From: Acidobacteria bacterium Ga0077551
GTDB taxonomy: Bacteria > Pseudomonadota > Alphaproteobacteria > Caulobacterales > Hyphomonadaceae
DNA: 64,000 bases
Assembly (NCBI GenBank): GCA_001464545.1
Contig: LNFC01000021.1
Location: forward strand, 116,419 to 180,418
Direction: 5' to 3'
Shown here: positions 37,040 through 45,525 of the stretch, piece after piece
How positions within the stretch are numbered: position 1 is the first letter of the stretch
Layout of the letters: every line of letters begins with the position of its first letter
Program-made: the position numbers and the translations under genes
Notes under the pieces: generated by a model
Databases searched by the model: none
Seen by the model: only the letters and a program-made list of their open reading frames with translations
What the model was told of the DNA's origin: nothing

Positions 37040-38386
37040 TCAGCCGGCCTTTGCCGCCATCCGCGACGCGCTGGTCTTGCCCTCGCGCAGCATCTGGATC
37101 GCCCGCTCAAGCTGGAAATCCTCGCCTTCATACCCTTCCGGCGGCTGCTCGTCCGGCATGCGCAATTCCTTGCGCGCCTCACCGGTTTCGTTCTGCAGGG
37201 CATGCGGCAAATCGGCCTCGGACCAGCGCTCGATCTTCTCGAGTTCTTCCTGCGTCAGGCGGACCTGCGTGATCATCAGGTCCGGCTCGATCCCGAGGGC
37301 CTGGATCGACCGTCCGGCCGGGGTGTAATAGCGCGCCGTTGTCAGGCGGATGGCGCCGCGGTCGGCGCCCAGCGGGATGACCGACTGGACCGAGCCCTTG
37401 CCGAAGCTGGTCGTGCCGATCACGAGCGCGCGCTCGCGGTCCTGCAGCGCGCCGGCCACGATTTCAGACGCCGAGGCCGAGCCGCCATTGATCAGCACGA
37501 CCATCGGCACGCCCTTGAAGGACTCGCCCTTGGAGGCATTGCGCCGTTCGACATCCACCGGGCGCCGGCCCTGCGTCGAGACGACTTCGCCGCCCGACAG
37601 GAAATGATCGGCCACCTTGACCGCCTCATCCAGAAGCCCGCCGCCATTGTTGCGCAGGTCCAGCACGATGCCTTTCGGCTTCGGCCCACGGCTCAGCCCG
37701 TCCAGCGCTTCTTCGAGCAGCAGCGTCGTGCGTTCGTTGAAGGTCGACACCCGGATATAGCCGATATCGCCCGGCTCGGTGCGCCAGGTGACGGACTTCT
37801 GCTGGATGACTTCGCGCACCAGTGTGACCTGGAACGGATCGATGCCTTCGCGCAGGATGGTGATCTCAAGCTCGGTGCCGCGCTCGCCGCGCATTTCCTT
37901 CACGGCGTCGTTCAGCGTCAGGCCGATGATCGGCTTGCCATTGATGGCAGTGATATAATCTCCCGGCATGATTCCGGCTTTGGCAGCCGGCGTGCCGTCC
38001 ATCGGCGAGATGACTTTCACGAAGCCGTCTTCCATCGTCACCTCGATGCCGAGCCCGCCATACTCGCCGGACGTCTGCACCTGCAGGGACTGGAAGTCTT
38101 CGGGGTCCAGATAACCGGAGTGCGGATCCAGCGACATCAGCATGCCGTTGATGGCCGCGGACATCGCCTCCTGCTCGTCGATAGGCACCACATAGTCGCG
38201 CTGGGCGCGGGCGAAGATTTCGGCGAACAGTTCAATCTGCTGATAGGTGGCGGTGCGCGGGTCTTCGGGCTTGCCGGCGTCTTCCTGAGGCCAGGCCATC
38301 GCTGCAAAGCCGACGGCGGCTGCCCCCAGAACTCCGCCAAGGGCCGTTCCGGTCAGCAATGAACGCATGTTCCACTCCATCATCAT
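37040..38386 (-). CDS. ctpA: C-terminal processing peptidase, S41 family
   Basis: A 448-residue periplasmic serine protease that trims or degrades proteins from their C-terminus, often controlling cell-wall hydrolases. A signal anchor (residues 6-30) leads to a PDZ domain (GLGIEVTMEDGFVKV; GDYITAING) and the S41 core with the Ser in NGGSASASE (about 303) and the catalytic Lys in TSFGKGSVQ. Three nearby ATGs (38386, 38380, 38368) are possible, with AAGG before the first and GGAG before the last. It lies 12 bases after the EnvC-like gene, its probable functional partner. Confidence 0.93.
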   Translation of the reverse strand: MMMEWNMRSLLTGTALGGVLGAAAVGFAAMAWPQEDAGKPEDPRTATYQQIELFAEIFARAQRDYVVPIDEQEAMSAAINGMLMSLDPHSGYLDPEDFQSLQVQTSGEYGGLGIEVTMEDGFVKVISPMDGTPAAKAGIMPGDYITAINGKPIIGLTLNDAVKEMRGERGTELEITILREGIDPFQVTLVREVIQQKSVTWRTEPGDIGYIRVSTFNERTTLLLEEALDGLSRGPKPKGIVLDLRNNGGGLLDEAVKVADHFLSGGEVVSTQGRRPVDVERRNASKGESFKGVPMVVLINGGSASASEIVAGALQDRERALVIGTTSFGKGSVQSVIPLGADRGAIRLTTARYYTPAGRSIQALGIEPDLMITQVRLTQEELEKIERWSEADLPHALQNETGEARKELRMPDEQPPEGYEGEDFQLERAIQMLREGKTSASRMAAKAG

Positions 38387-38398
38387 TTCGGCGACCTT

Positions 38399-39622
38399 CT
38401 AGTTGCCGCGAGACATCCACTCTGCCGGATCAAGCACCTTGTCGCCAAGCCTTAATTCCACACTCAGTTCAGGTGCCGGATCATCGCGGTCAGGCATGCG
38501 GCCGACAGGTTCACCGGCGGTGACGGACTGGCCTTCGGAGACGTAAATCCGGCTCATGCCCGACAGAATAACATTATATCCGTCACTTGTACGGACAATC
38601 AGCATCATCCCGTACGTCCGGAACGGCCGGGCGAATTCCACCACCCCGCCCGCCGGCGCCACCACCTGGGCCTCGGCGCGGGTTGCAAAGACGACATACT
38701 CGGTCTTCGACCCACTCGCGAGCGTATCGCCGAACCGTTGCAGCAGGGTGCCTGCCGCGGGCTGCTGCAGGCCGCCGAGCGCCGACTTGCCGAGCGGGGC
38801 CGCGGTATTCTTCGCAGGCGCAGCAATCGCAGCCGGTTTCGAGGCGCCGGGCTTGGACGTGCGCAGCGCGGCGAGCTGCGGCCGGTTCCCGGGCTTTACG
38901 CGCGGCGCGTCCGGCGCGTTCGATTCGAGGGCGGCGAGCAGTTCGCGCAATGTGCCAGCTTCCTTGCCGAGACGGTCCGCCCGGTCACGCAGCCCGTCGA
39001 GGCTTCCGGAAATGCCCTCGAACGCCGCCCGCTTGCTGGCGGCCAGGCGTTCGATCTCTTCCTTCTTCAGCGCAATCGTCGCTTCGGCCGCCCCAAGGCG
39101 CGCCTGCTCGGCGTTGATGTTGGCCTCCAGCGTATTGAGCTCGGCGATCTCCTTCGAGATGGCGGCCGCCCGGTCCGACAGTTTCGGATAGGTCGCCTGC
39201 ATCAGGATCGCCCGCCGGATCGCCATACTCGAATTGCCGGGGCTGACGACCAGCGCGGGCGGCTTCCGCCGATTGGCGGCGGCGAGCGCCGCCAGCAGGT
39301 CCTCCAGCGTCGTCTCGCTGGTCAGCAGTTCGCTCCGGGCCGTCTCGCGGCGCGCGCTCAAGGCGACCAGCGCGATCTCGGCGCGGCTTGCCTGCTCTTC
39401 CCGGCGGCGCGCTTCCATCGCGGTCGACAGCAGCGTCTCGTCCAGCGCGCGCAGGTCCACTACCGTCGTCTCGCCCTGCGATTCCAGCGCCGCCAGTTCG
39501 GCCACCGCCGCGCGGCGCTCGGCTTCCAGCGCTTCAAGATCCGCGCGCGTGAATGTGTCCGGCGCCGCCGCGATCAGCGGCACGAGCAACAGGCAGGCAA
39601 GCAGGGATGAGACGCGGCGCAT
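38399..39622 (-). CDS. EnvC-like murein hydrolase activator, degenerate M23 domain
   Basis: A 407-residue periplasmic protein: signal peptide (cleavage near IAAAP), long coiled-coil region rich in Ala, Glu and Arg (about 25-240), a Pro/Ala linker, and a C-terminal LytM/M23 fold (about 290-400). The zinc ligands of active M23 enzymes are not visible: the segments that should hold HxxxD and HxH read RTYGMMLIVRTSDGYNVIL and SVELRLGDKV. This matches EnvC/NlpD, which activate amidases rather than cut peptidoglycan. Located immediately upstream of ctpA. Confidence 0.88.
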   Translation of the reverse strand: MRRVSSLLACLLLVPLIAAAPDTFTRADLEALEAERRAAVAELAALESQGETTVVDLRALDETLLSTAMEARRREEQASRAEIALVALSARRETARSELLTSETTLEDLLAALAAANRRKPPALVVSPGNSSMAIRRAILMQATYPKLSDRAAAISKEIAELNTLEANINAEQARLGAAEATIALKKEEIERLAASKRAAFEGISGSLDGLRDRADRLGKEAGTLRELLAALESNAPDAPRVKPGNRPQLAALRTSKPGASKPAAIAAPAKNTAAPLGKSALGGLQQPAAGTLLQRFGDTLASGSKTEYVVFATRAEAQVVAPAGGVVEFARPFRTYGMMLIVRTSDGYNVILSGMSRIYVSEGQSVTAGEPVGRMPDRDDPAPELSVELRLGDKVLDPAEWMSRGN

Positions 39623-39657
39623 CGGCGAAGCCTTGCCTGACAGGCGTCACTTTGGCG

Positions 39658-40227
39658 TTAATCGGCAGGCATTTCCTGCAGCGCAGCCTCCAGCGCCGTG
39701 AGCTCATCGGCAATCAAAGCCGAGACGACGCGCACCGGCGCAGGATCAAACGCGGGCGCCTCCAGAACGAGATGCCGGACCAAACCGGCGGCCACGCGCA
39801 TGTCACGCACGAACGTGTCCGGTATCTCCACCGACAAGGCATGCACCGCGGCATTGCGCACATCGATCATCCGCTCCAGCGCGCGCTGGCGGCTGCCGGA
39901 GAGTTCCACGCGCTCGGGCGCGTTCAGGAAATCGGCTGAACGCGCGCGCCGCAGCAGGAAAGCTACCGGCGCAATCCGCTCTGGCTGAGACGGATTGAGC
40001 ACCGCGTCCAGGTGCGCCGTCTCATAACCCGAGAGGGCCGCCACCAGCGCGCCCTGCAGTGTACTGACGATCCCGAGCGCCGCCCAACGCAGCCGCGCCG
40101 GATCGCGCGCGGCGCCCTCCGCCTCGCGGCGTGCCAGCTTCAGCGCTTCCAGCGCCGCATCGAGCGCGAGACGCACACGCGTCCTCCGGTCTTCAGGCAC
40201 GCTTGTATCAATGCCGTCGCCTGCCAT
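39658..40227 (-). CDS. Hypothetical protein with HEPN-type RNxxxH motif
   Basis: A 189-residue, mostly alpha-helical soluble protein that I cannot assign with confidence. Residues 121-131 read IDVRNAAVHAL, so RNAAVH (124-129) matches the Rx4-6H pattern of HEPN domains, which form RNA-cleaving or nucleotide-binding folds. Helices on both sides are consistent with a four-helix bundle. There is no adjacent nucleotidyltransferase gene, so a toxin-antitoxin pair is not evident. It lies 35 bases upstream of the envC-like gene and may head that operon. Confidence 0.6.
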   Translation of the reverse strand: MAGDGIDTSVPEDRRTRVRLALDAALEALKLARREAEGAARDPARLRWAALGIVSTLQGALVAALSGYETAHLDAVLNPSQPERIAPVAFLLRRARSADFLNAPERVELSGSRQRALERMIDVRNAAVHALSVEIPDTFVRDMRVAAGLVRHLVLEAPAFDPAPVRVVSALIADELTALEAALQEMPAD

Positions 40228-40361
40228 CCCCTGCCCCTCTTCCTTTCCCGCCTGAACGATGCATTCAAGCTCGGTTCAGGCACCCTCGGCATCCTGCCTG
40301 CAGCCCCGCATGGCTTTCGCGCCCGCGTGCTGGAAAAAAGACCCGCAACAAGGAGAAACAC

Positions 40362-40655
40362 ATGAAACGCGTCCTTGCCATGGCCTTGTTCGGATTGGCC
40401 GTCACTGCCCCCGCCCCGATAGCTTTCGCGGATGATGACGACGATCATCGCGGCCGCGGCTACAGCGTCAGCCAATACGAGGCGATGCATATCGCCTACA
40501 GCTTCGGGCTTGCCTGGTTCAAGGAAATCAAGCGCGGCAACGGCAACTGGGAAATCGAAGGTTGCACCGGCGATGGCCGGGAAATCGAGATCGACATTTC
40601 TGGCCGGTCCGGCGAGATCATCAAGCTCGAGTACGAGGATGACGACAAGTGCTGA
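40362..40655 (+). CDS. PepSY-domain secreted protein
   Basis: A 97-residue periplasmic protein with a signal peptide (cleavage about after IAFA) and a mature part that starts with a run of Asp and His (DDDDDHRGRG) and continues as one PepSY-like domain: SQYEAMHIAYSFGLAWFKEI, then IEIDISGRSGEIIKLEYEDD. PepSY proteins are thought to inhibit peptidases or bind metals; the Asp/His stretch suggests metal binding here, which is inference. AAGGAG precedes the start at 40362. Convergent with the GNAT gene, one base between stops. Confidence 0.8.
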   Translation: MKRVLAMALFGLAVTAPAPIAFADDDDDHRGRGYSVSQYEAMHIAYSFGLAWFKEIKRGNGNWEIEGCTGDGREIEIDISGRSGEIIKLEYEDDDKC

Positions 40656-41195
40656 TCAAGCCTTGCGGCGGGCGCGCCATGCGTCCGCGGTTTGTCCGTA
40701 CACGTCCCAGACCGTGTCCTTGAAGGGCGGCGGCGCCGCCGCCTTGCGCAGGTAGGCGGACCCCAACCGCTCCGCCACCTTGATCGACGGCGTATTCTCC
40801 TCTTCGATGGTGTGAATGATTTCGGTCCAGCCGAGAATGTCCACGGCATAGTCCATCGCGGCAGATGCGCCCTCGATGGCGTATCCCCTGCCCTGCGCCG
40901 AGGTTACGAGGCCCCAGCCGACTTCCGTGCCGGGCCACCCTGCCGGCTGCCAGGGCCCGAGCCGGCCGACCCAGCGCCCTGTCTCCTTCTCAATGACCGA
41001 GAACATCGAGAAGCCGTTGATCGTCCAGGCGCCGGACATCAGGCACAGCGTGCGCCAGACCACTTCCGGCGGTTGCACGCCGCCGATGAACTTCGCCGAA
41101 GTCTCGTCCGCCATCAACTCGCAGAACCCGCCAAAATCCTCCGCCAACGGAGGACGCAGGATCAGGCGTGGTGTCTCGATGACGATACCTTTCAA
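40656..41195 (-). CDS. GNAT N-acetyltransferase, RimJ/RimL type
   Basis: A 179-residue acetyltransferase with the RimJ/RimL-like start IVIETPRLILRPPLAEDF and the acetyl-CoA site in GLVTSAQGRGYAIEGASA; IHTIEEENTPSIKVAERLG is the usual C-terminal motif. Substrate unknown (protein N-terminus, amine or antibiotic). No ATG fits: I place the start at the TTG at 41195, whose bases overlap the stop of the lipoprotein gene in TTGA, so translation is probably coupled to it. Confidence 0.85.
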   Translation of the reverse strand: MKGIVIETPRLILRPPLAEDFGGFCELMADETSAKFIGGVQPPEVVWRTLCLMSGAWTINGFSMFSVIEKETGRWVGRLGPWQPAGWPGTEVGWGLVTSAQGRGYAIEGASAAMDYAVDILGWTEIIHTIEEENTPSIKVAERLGSAYLRKAAAPPPFKDTVWDVYGQTADAWRARRKA

Positions 41196-41764
41196 GGCGC
41201 GGCCACGAACAGCAGGATCGTCTGACCGCCGTCTTGCGACCAATCGAAACGTACCGGCTCGGTTGGCCCTTCCGGCAGCACAAGCCGCGGCGCGTCGGCA
41301 TCGCGGAAAAGGAGGATGCTCCGTGTGGGCGCGCCGCTCGAAATGTCGGTGTTCGTCAGCATGGTCCAACCATTTGCCCCGCACTCGGATGCATCTGACA
41401 TCACGCCTTGCCAGACGGGCCAGGCGGCGTCTTCGGTGGCGCCGGGCTCTTGCTTGTATACGCAGGCATACCCGGAAAATGTCACCGGCGTCTGGGCAGC
41501 CCCGACCGTGATCACCTGATCCGCCGCGCCGCAGCTGGCGCCGTCCTTGAGCGCGAAATCATCCGGAAGGCTCGCAAACGCCGGCGTATCGCGGCGCGCG
41601 GCTACGATACGTTCGAGATTCTGGCACACCGGCGCCAGTTGAACGGGCGGCGCAACGGGCTCATCAGCCGCTGCAGGGGCGACCGACTCCGGAGGCGGGC
41701 TGCCTCCGCAAGCCGCCGCGAAAGCCAGCGCGAGAAGGCCGGCGCCAGTCATGATCAACCGCAT
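41192..41764 (-). CDS. Predicted lipoprotein, unknown family
   Basis: A 190-residue lipoprotein with lipobox FAAAC (Cys about 19), a Pro/Ala-rich spacer (residues 20-42) and a globular domain holding four Cys residues (VCQNL, ASCGAA, YACVYK, SECGAN), likely two disulfides in the periplasm or on the outer membrane. I recognise no family. A perfect AGGAGG lies upstream of the ATG. It is followed by and coupled to the GNAT gene through the TTGA overlap. Confidence 0.7.
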   Translation of the reverse strand: MRLIMTGAGLLALAFAAACGGSPPPESVAPAAADEPVAPPVQLAPVCQNLERIVAARRDTPAFASLPDDFALKDGASCGAADQVITVGAAQTPVTFSGYACVYKQEPGATEDAAWPVWQGVMSDASECGANGWTMLTNTDISSGAPTRSILLFRDADAPRLVLPEGPTEPVRFDWSQDGGQTILLFVAAP

Positions 41765-41825
41765 GCATTCCTCCTGTCATGGGGTGACCGGAAAACCTGC
41801 GCGCCGCCCCGTCAATCCGTGAAGC

Positions 41826-42833
<1,008 letters not shown>

Positions 42834-42873
42834 CTACCCGAGGCCGCGCCCGCGTGCAATGCGGCGGACAAGC

Positions 42874-42902
42874 AAACGCCCCGTGAGCAGGGCTCACGGG
42901 GC
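42874..42902 (-). terminator. Terminator after the BI-1-family gene (leftward)
   Basis: A perfect 11-bp stem GCCCCGTGAGC/GCTCACGGGGC with a 3-base loop. Leftward it is followed by GTTTGCT, a weak U tail. Confidence 0.75.
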
Positions 42903-42928
42903 GCGCAGGTTCAGGAGTGGCCTGACTG

Positions 42929-43705
42929 TCAGTCGTTGCTGGACAGCATCGACATCAGGATCGTGAAGATGTTGTAGAACGAGATGAAGAAGCCGAGGGC
43001 GCCCCAGTTCGTCATCACCGCGAGCGAGCGGGTGTCCCCTTCATTCTGGAAGTAGCCTTCCTTCAGGTTCTGCGTGTCGAAGGCAATCAGGATGCCCGAG
43101 ATAGCCAGCACGCCGACCATGATCGCGACTTCCAGGAAGCCCGACGGCGGAAACAACAGGCTGAGCAGGCTGACGCCCACGATGCCCCAGAGCGCGAACA
43201 CGGCGAACACGCCGATCGGCTTGAGGTTCGTCTTGGTCATATAGCCGAACAGGCTGAGCGCGCCGAAGGCCGACGAGGTCAGCAGGAAGGCTTTCGCCAT
43301 CGTGAAGAGGGTCGGCGAGATCCCGCGGCCCGCGCGCGTTTCAGCGCCGGTTCCAGCCAGAGACAGGTAAACCCAGATCGACAGGCTGAGGCCGAGCAAG
43401 GACACAATGGTCCAGTAGACGATGCCGGTGGCAAGCGGCGACGGGCGCTTCATCAGGAAGGCCGAGCCGAGGATCAGCACGATCGGTGCAAACTGGATGA
43501 CCAGGCGCAGCGGCGAGAACAGCACGAGCTGGGTCAGCGCAGGCACCATGTTGGAGCCGACGACGAAGGCCAAGGCGCCTGCCAGCGCAATACCGAGGGC
43601 AAGCTTCTGGTAGACCCCCAGCATAAAGGTGCGCAGGCCCACGTTGACGGAGGTGTCGGCAGACCGTGTGTCGATCCCTCCGAAAGTCCGGTTGAAGTCA
43701 TTCAT
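42929..43705 (-). CDS. Bax inhibitor-1/YccA-family membrane protein
   Basis: A 258-residue inner-membrane protein with about seven helices and a C-terminal helix ending LGFFISFYNIFTILMSML, as in BI-1/YccA proteins. Bacterial members are linked to FtsH control (YccA) or act as pH-sensitive calcium channels (YetJ). Its N-terminal 53 residues are 45/53 identical to a truncated second copy that lies upstream at 43983-44171. The leader with AAAGGG before the ATG is also shared by the two copies. Confidence 0.88.
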   Translation of the reverse strand: MNDFNRTFGGIDTRSADTSVNVGLRTFMLGVYQKLALGIALAGALAFVVGSNMVPALTQLVLFSPLRLVIQFAPIVLILGSAFLMKRPSPLATGIVYWTIVSLLGLSLSIWVYLSLAGTGAETRAGRGISPTLFTMAKAFLLTSSAFGALSLFGYMTKTNLKPIGVFAVFALWGIVGVSLLSLLFPPSGFLEVAIMVGVLAISGILIAFDTQNLKEGYFQNEGDTRSLAVMTNWGALGFFISFYNIFTILMSMLSSND

Positions 43706-43973
43706 CGGTTAGTGAACCCTTTCAGTGTTTACGGACGCCCACCGGACGCCGGTTTGCCGATATATGGGGGCACTCTGCGGCACGTGCAATAGAACGTCCC
43801 TTGACGCAAACCCCTGCCTTGCACCCGCAAGTTCTTATGCCAGCAGGAATTTTACCGTTTTCGCGAGCAGATCACCACATTAAAATTGGATTACAGCAGC
43901 AAAGGCTGCTTGCACAAATGCCTTTGATTCAGAAAGCGTTAAGCATCGTAATTGGCGGCAAAAAGACCGGCGA

Positions 43974-44000
43974 AGTGAACAGCTAGTCACTGTTGACTTG
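43974..44000. repeat. 27-bp direct repeat, copy 1
   Basis: Identical over 27 bases to 44439-44465. Outer arms AGTGAAC and GTTGACT are near-complementary (6 of 7) around an 11-base centre, and AGTCA-CTGT-TGACT forms an inner inverted repeat. Read leftward it supplies the last codons (QVNSD, then TAG) of the truncated BI-1 copy. Confidence 0.85.
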
Positions 44001-44171
44001 AGTCAGCTGGAACATGTTCGAGCCGACGACGAACGCAAGGCCGCCCGCGAGTGCGAGACCCAGCGCAAGCTTCTGGTAGACGCCAAGCATGAAGCTCCTG
44101 AGACCTGAATTCACAGATGTGTCGGCCGCCTGGGCGTCCATCCCTCCGAAAGTCCGGTTGAAGTCATTCAT
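43983..44171 (-). pseudogene. Truncated second copy of the BI-1/YccA gene
   Basis: An open frame of 62 codons whose first 53 residues (MNDFNRTFGGMDAQAADTSV onward) match the intact neighbour at 45 of 53 positions; after SNM it switches to FQLTQVNSD and stops inside the 27-bp repeat. All but the first of about seven helices are missing, so a working protein is unlikely. The region upstream of this copy also resembles the region upstream of the intact gene, but with many substitutions and gaps, so the pair is not a recent simple duplication. Confidence 0.8.
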
Positions 44172-44547
44172 CGGTTGTTGAACCCTTTCCATGATCGCGG
44201 ACATCCACCGAGCGCCGTTTGGACGATATGTGGGAGCACTCGGTCCTGTGCGCGCCAGAACCTATATTGGATGAGCCTCGGGTTTTGCACCTCCAGGTTC
44301 CCGGCGTGCTGGAGATTCCGCCGCTTTCGCGAATGCAGTTCTTGATAAATATTTGATTACAAAAGCATAGGTTCAAGGAGTTCAAATACTTGCATGACCG
44401 GCCTGAATGGACGGTGAGCAGCCACAAATGCCGGATCCAGTGAACAGCTAGTCACTGTTGACTTGGGTAGGCCGGACCATAAACTCCCGCATAACTGCGG
44501 CTTCTACCGCTCGCAGTAAAACAAGCCACGACTTAAAGGGGAAGACC
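44172..44547. other. Non-coding region between the BI-1 remnant and the DUF2853 gene
   Basis: 376 bases without a credible gene, more AT-rich than the surroundings. It holds the old leader and promoter region of the truncated BI-1 copy, alignable with 43706-43970, and the second 27-bp repeat. TTGACT (44458-44463, inside the repeat) and TAAACT (44480-44485) are spaced by 16 bases and may be the DUF2853 promoter. Confidence 0.6.
44439..44465. repeat. 27-bp direct repeat, copy 2
   Basis: Identical to 43974-44000, 465 bases away. The 15 bases that follow each copy still agree at about 10 positions, so the conserved unit may extend to about 42 bases. Its TTGACT could serve as a -35 element for the DUF2853 gene. 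Confidence 0.85.
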
Positions 44548-44880
44548 ATGGCTGACGCGTCGGCGTATGCCGAAAACATCAAGAAATATGCAAAAGGGTA
44601 CAATAAGACAGCCGCTGAAAAGATCGTAGGGCATTTGGGGATTGCCCTTCGTAACAAGGACAGCCGGGTCGTCGCCTGCAGTGATGATGGCGAACTCGAC
44701 CGGATCCGCGATAAATGGTGCCGAACCAAGCTCGGCCTCGCGCTCAATCAGAAAGAGCTCGACGCCGGGATCGCGGAAATCTGCGACCAGATGAAAGCCG
44801 AAGGCGGCCAGAAATGCCGCGTCGCCTTCTACTATCTGCTCGCCGAGCATTTCGGCAGGCTGGACCATCTCGCCAGCTGA
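44548..44880 (+). CDS. DUF2853 family protein
   Basis: A 110-residue, mainly helical cytosolic protein of DUF2853, a family of unknown role. Visible conserved parts are YAENIKKYAKGYNKTAAEKI, LRNKDSRVVACSD and VAFYYLLAEHFGRL. AGGGG lies before the ATG at 44548. Its promoter probably overlaps the second 27-bp repeat. A strong terminator follows the stop. Confidence 0.8.
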   Translation: MADASAYAENIKKYAKGYNKTAAEKIVGHLGIALRNKDSRVVACSDDGELDRIRDKWCRTKLGLALNQKELDAGIAEICDQMKAEGGQKCRVAFYYLLAEHFGRLDHLAS

Positions 44881-44902
44881 CCACGTCTGAAACGGCGAGT
44901 CC

Positions 44903-44935
44903 AAAACCCGGCCCGGAACGGCCGGGTTTTCTTTT
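44903..44935 (+). terminator. Terminator after the DUF2853 gene
   Basis: An 11-bp perfect stem AAAACCCGGCC/GGCCGGGTTTT with a 6-base loop is followed by CTTTT. Confidence 0.9.
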
Positions 44936-44961
44936 GCGCGCCGGCGTGAAAAACTTCTCCC

Positions 44962-45525
44962 ATGCTTCGCCTTTTCGCTGCCCTGCCCCTGCCGCCGGAG
45001 ATTTCCCGGCCGCTTCGCAAACTCCAGAAGGACCTAGTCGGCGCCCGTTGGCGGCCGGAGGAGAACTTCCACGTCACGCTCTGCTTCTTCGGCGAGCTGC
45101 GCCACACGCAGGCGCGCGACCTTGACGAACTCCTCGGTGAAATCGAAGCGCCCGCCCCCACGCTCAGCCTGGAAGGCGCGGGCTGGTTCGGCCGCCGCGA
45201 GCCAACCGCCGTCTGGGCCCGCGTACGCGAGAGCGACGAGCTGCGCGGCCTCGCCTCAGCCTGCGAGCGTGCAGCCCGCCGCCTGTCGATCCCGCTGGAA
45301 CGCAGGCCCTTCACGCCGCACGTGACGCTCGCCTATTGCCACGCCACGCTGCTCGAGGACGCCCGCGCCTGGACCGAGCGCCATCAGGCCTACAGCAGTG
45401 AGCCCTGGCAGGCTGGCGCCTTCCATCTGTATTCCAGCCAGAAGCGCGACGGCGGCCCCTCGCGCTACATCGCCGAAGCCGACTACCCACTTTCGGGCTT
45501 CACTGCGCCTGAAGGAATGTATTGA
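44962..45525 (+). CDS. thpR: RNA 2',3'-cyclic phosphodiesterase
   Basis: A 187-residue 2H-phosphoesterase that opens 2',3'-cyclic phosphates on RNA ends; older names call it 2'-5' RNA ligase. Both HxTx motifs are present: FHVTLCF (His37) and FTPHVTLAY further on. The physiological RNA is unknown. The start at 44962 has no strong ribosome site. Its last 26 bases overlap the opposing DUF6445 gene. Confidence 0.88.
   Translation: MLRLFAALPLPPEISRPLRKLQKDLVGARWRPEENFHVTLCFFGELRHTQARDLDELLGEIEAPAPTLSLEGAGWFGRREPTAVWARVRESDELRGLASACERAARRLSIPLERRPFTPHVTLAYCHATLLEDARAWTERHQAYSSEPWQAGAFHLYSSQKRDGGPSRYIAEADYPLSGFTAPEGMY

Noticed and set aside
43801..43986. 61-codon rightward frame upstream of the BI-1 gene
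   Set aside because: It covers the leader/promoter region of the BI-1 gene, has no ribosome site, and only ends where the 27-bp repeat supplies a stop.
43974..44465. The 27-bp repeats as insertion-sequence ends or target duplications
   Set aside because: No transposase lies between them, and the enclosed DNA is a chromosomal gene remnant with its leader.
44448..44747. Leftward frame ending TQVNSD inside repeat copy 2
   Set aside because: Mostly antisense to the DUF2853 gene; its resemblance to the BI-1 remnant is limited to the repeat-encoded tail.
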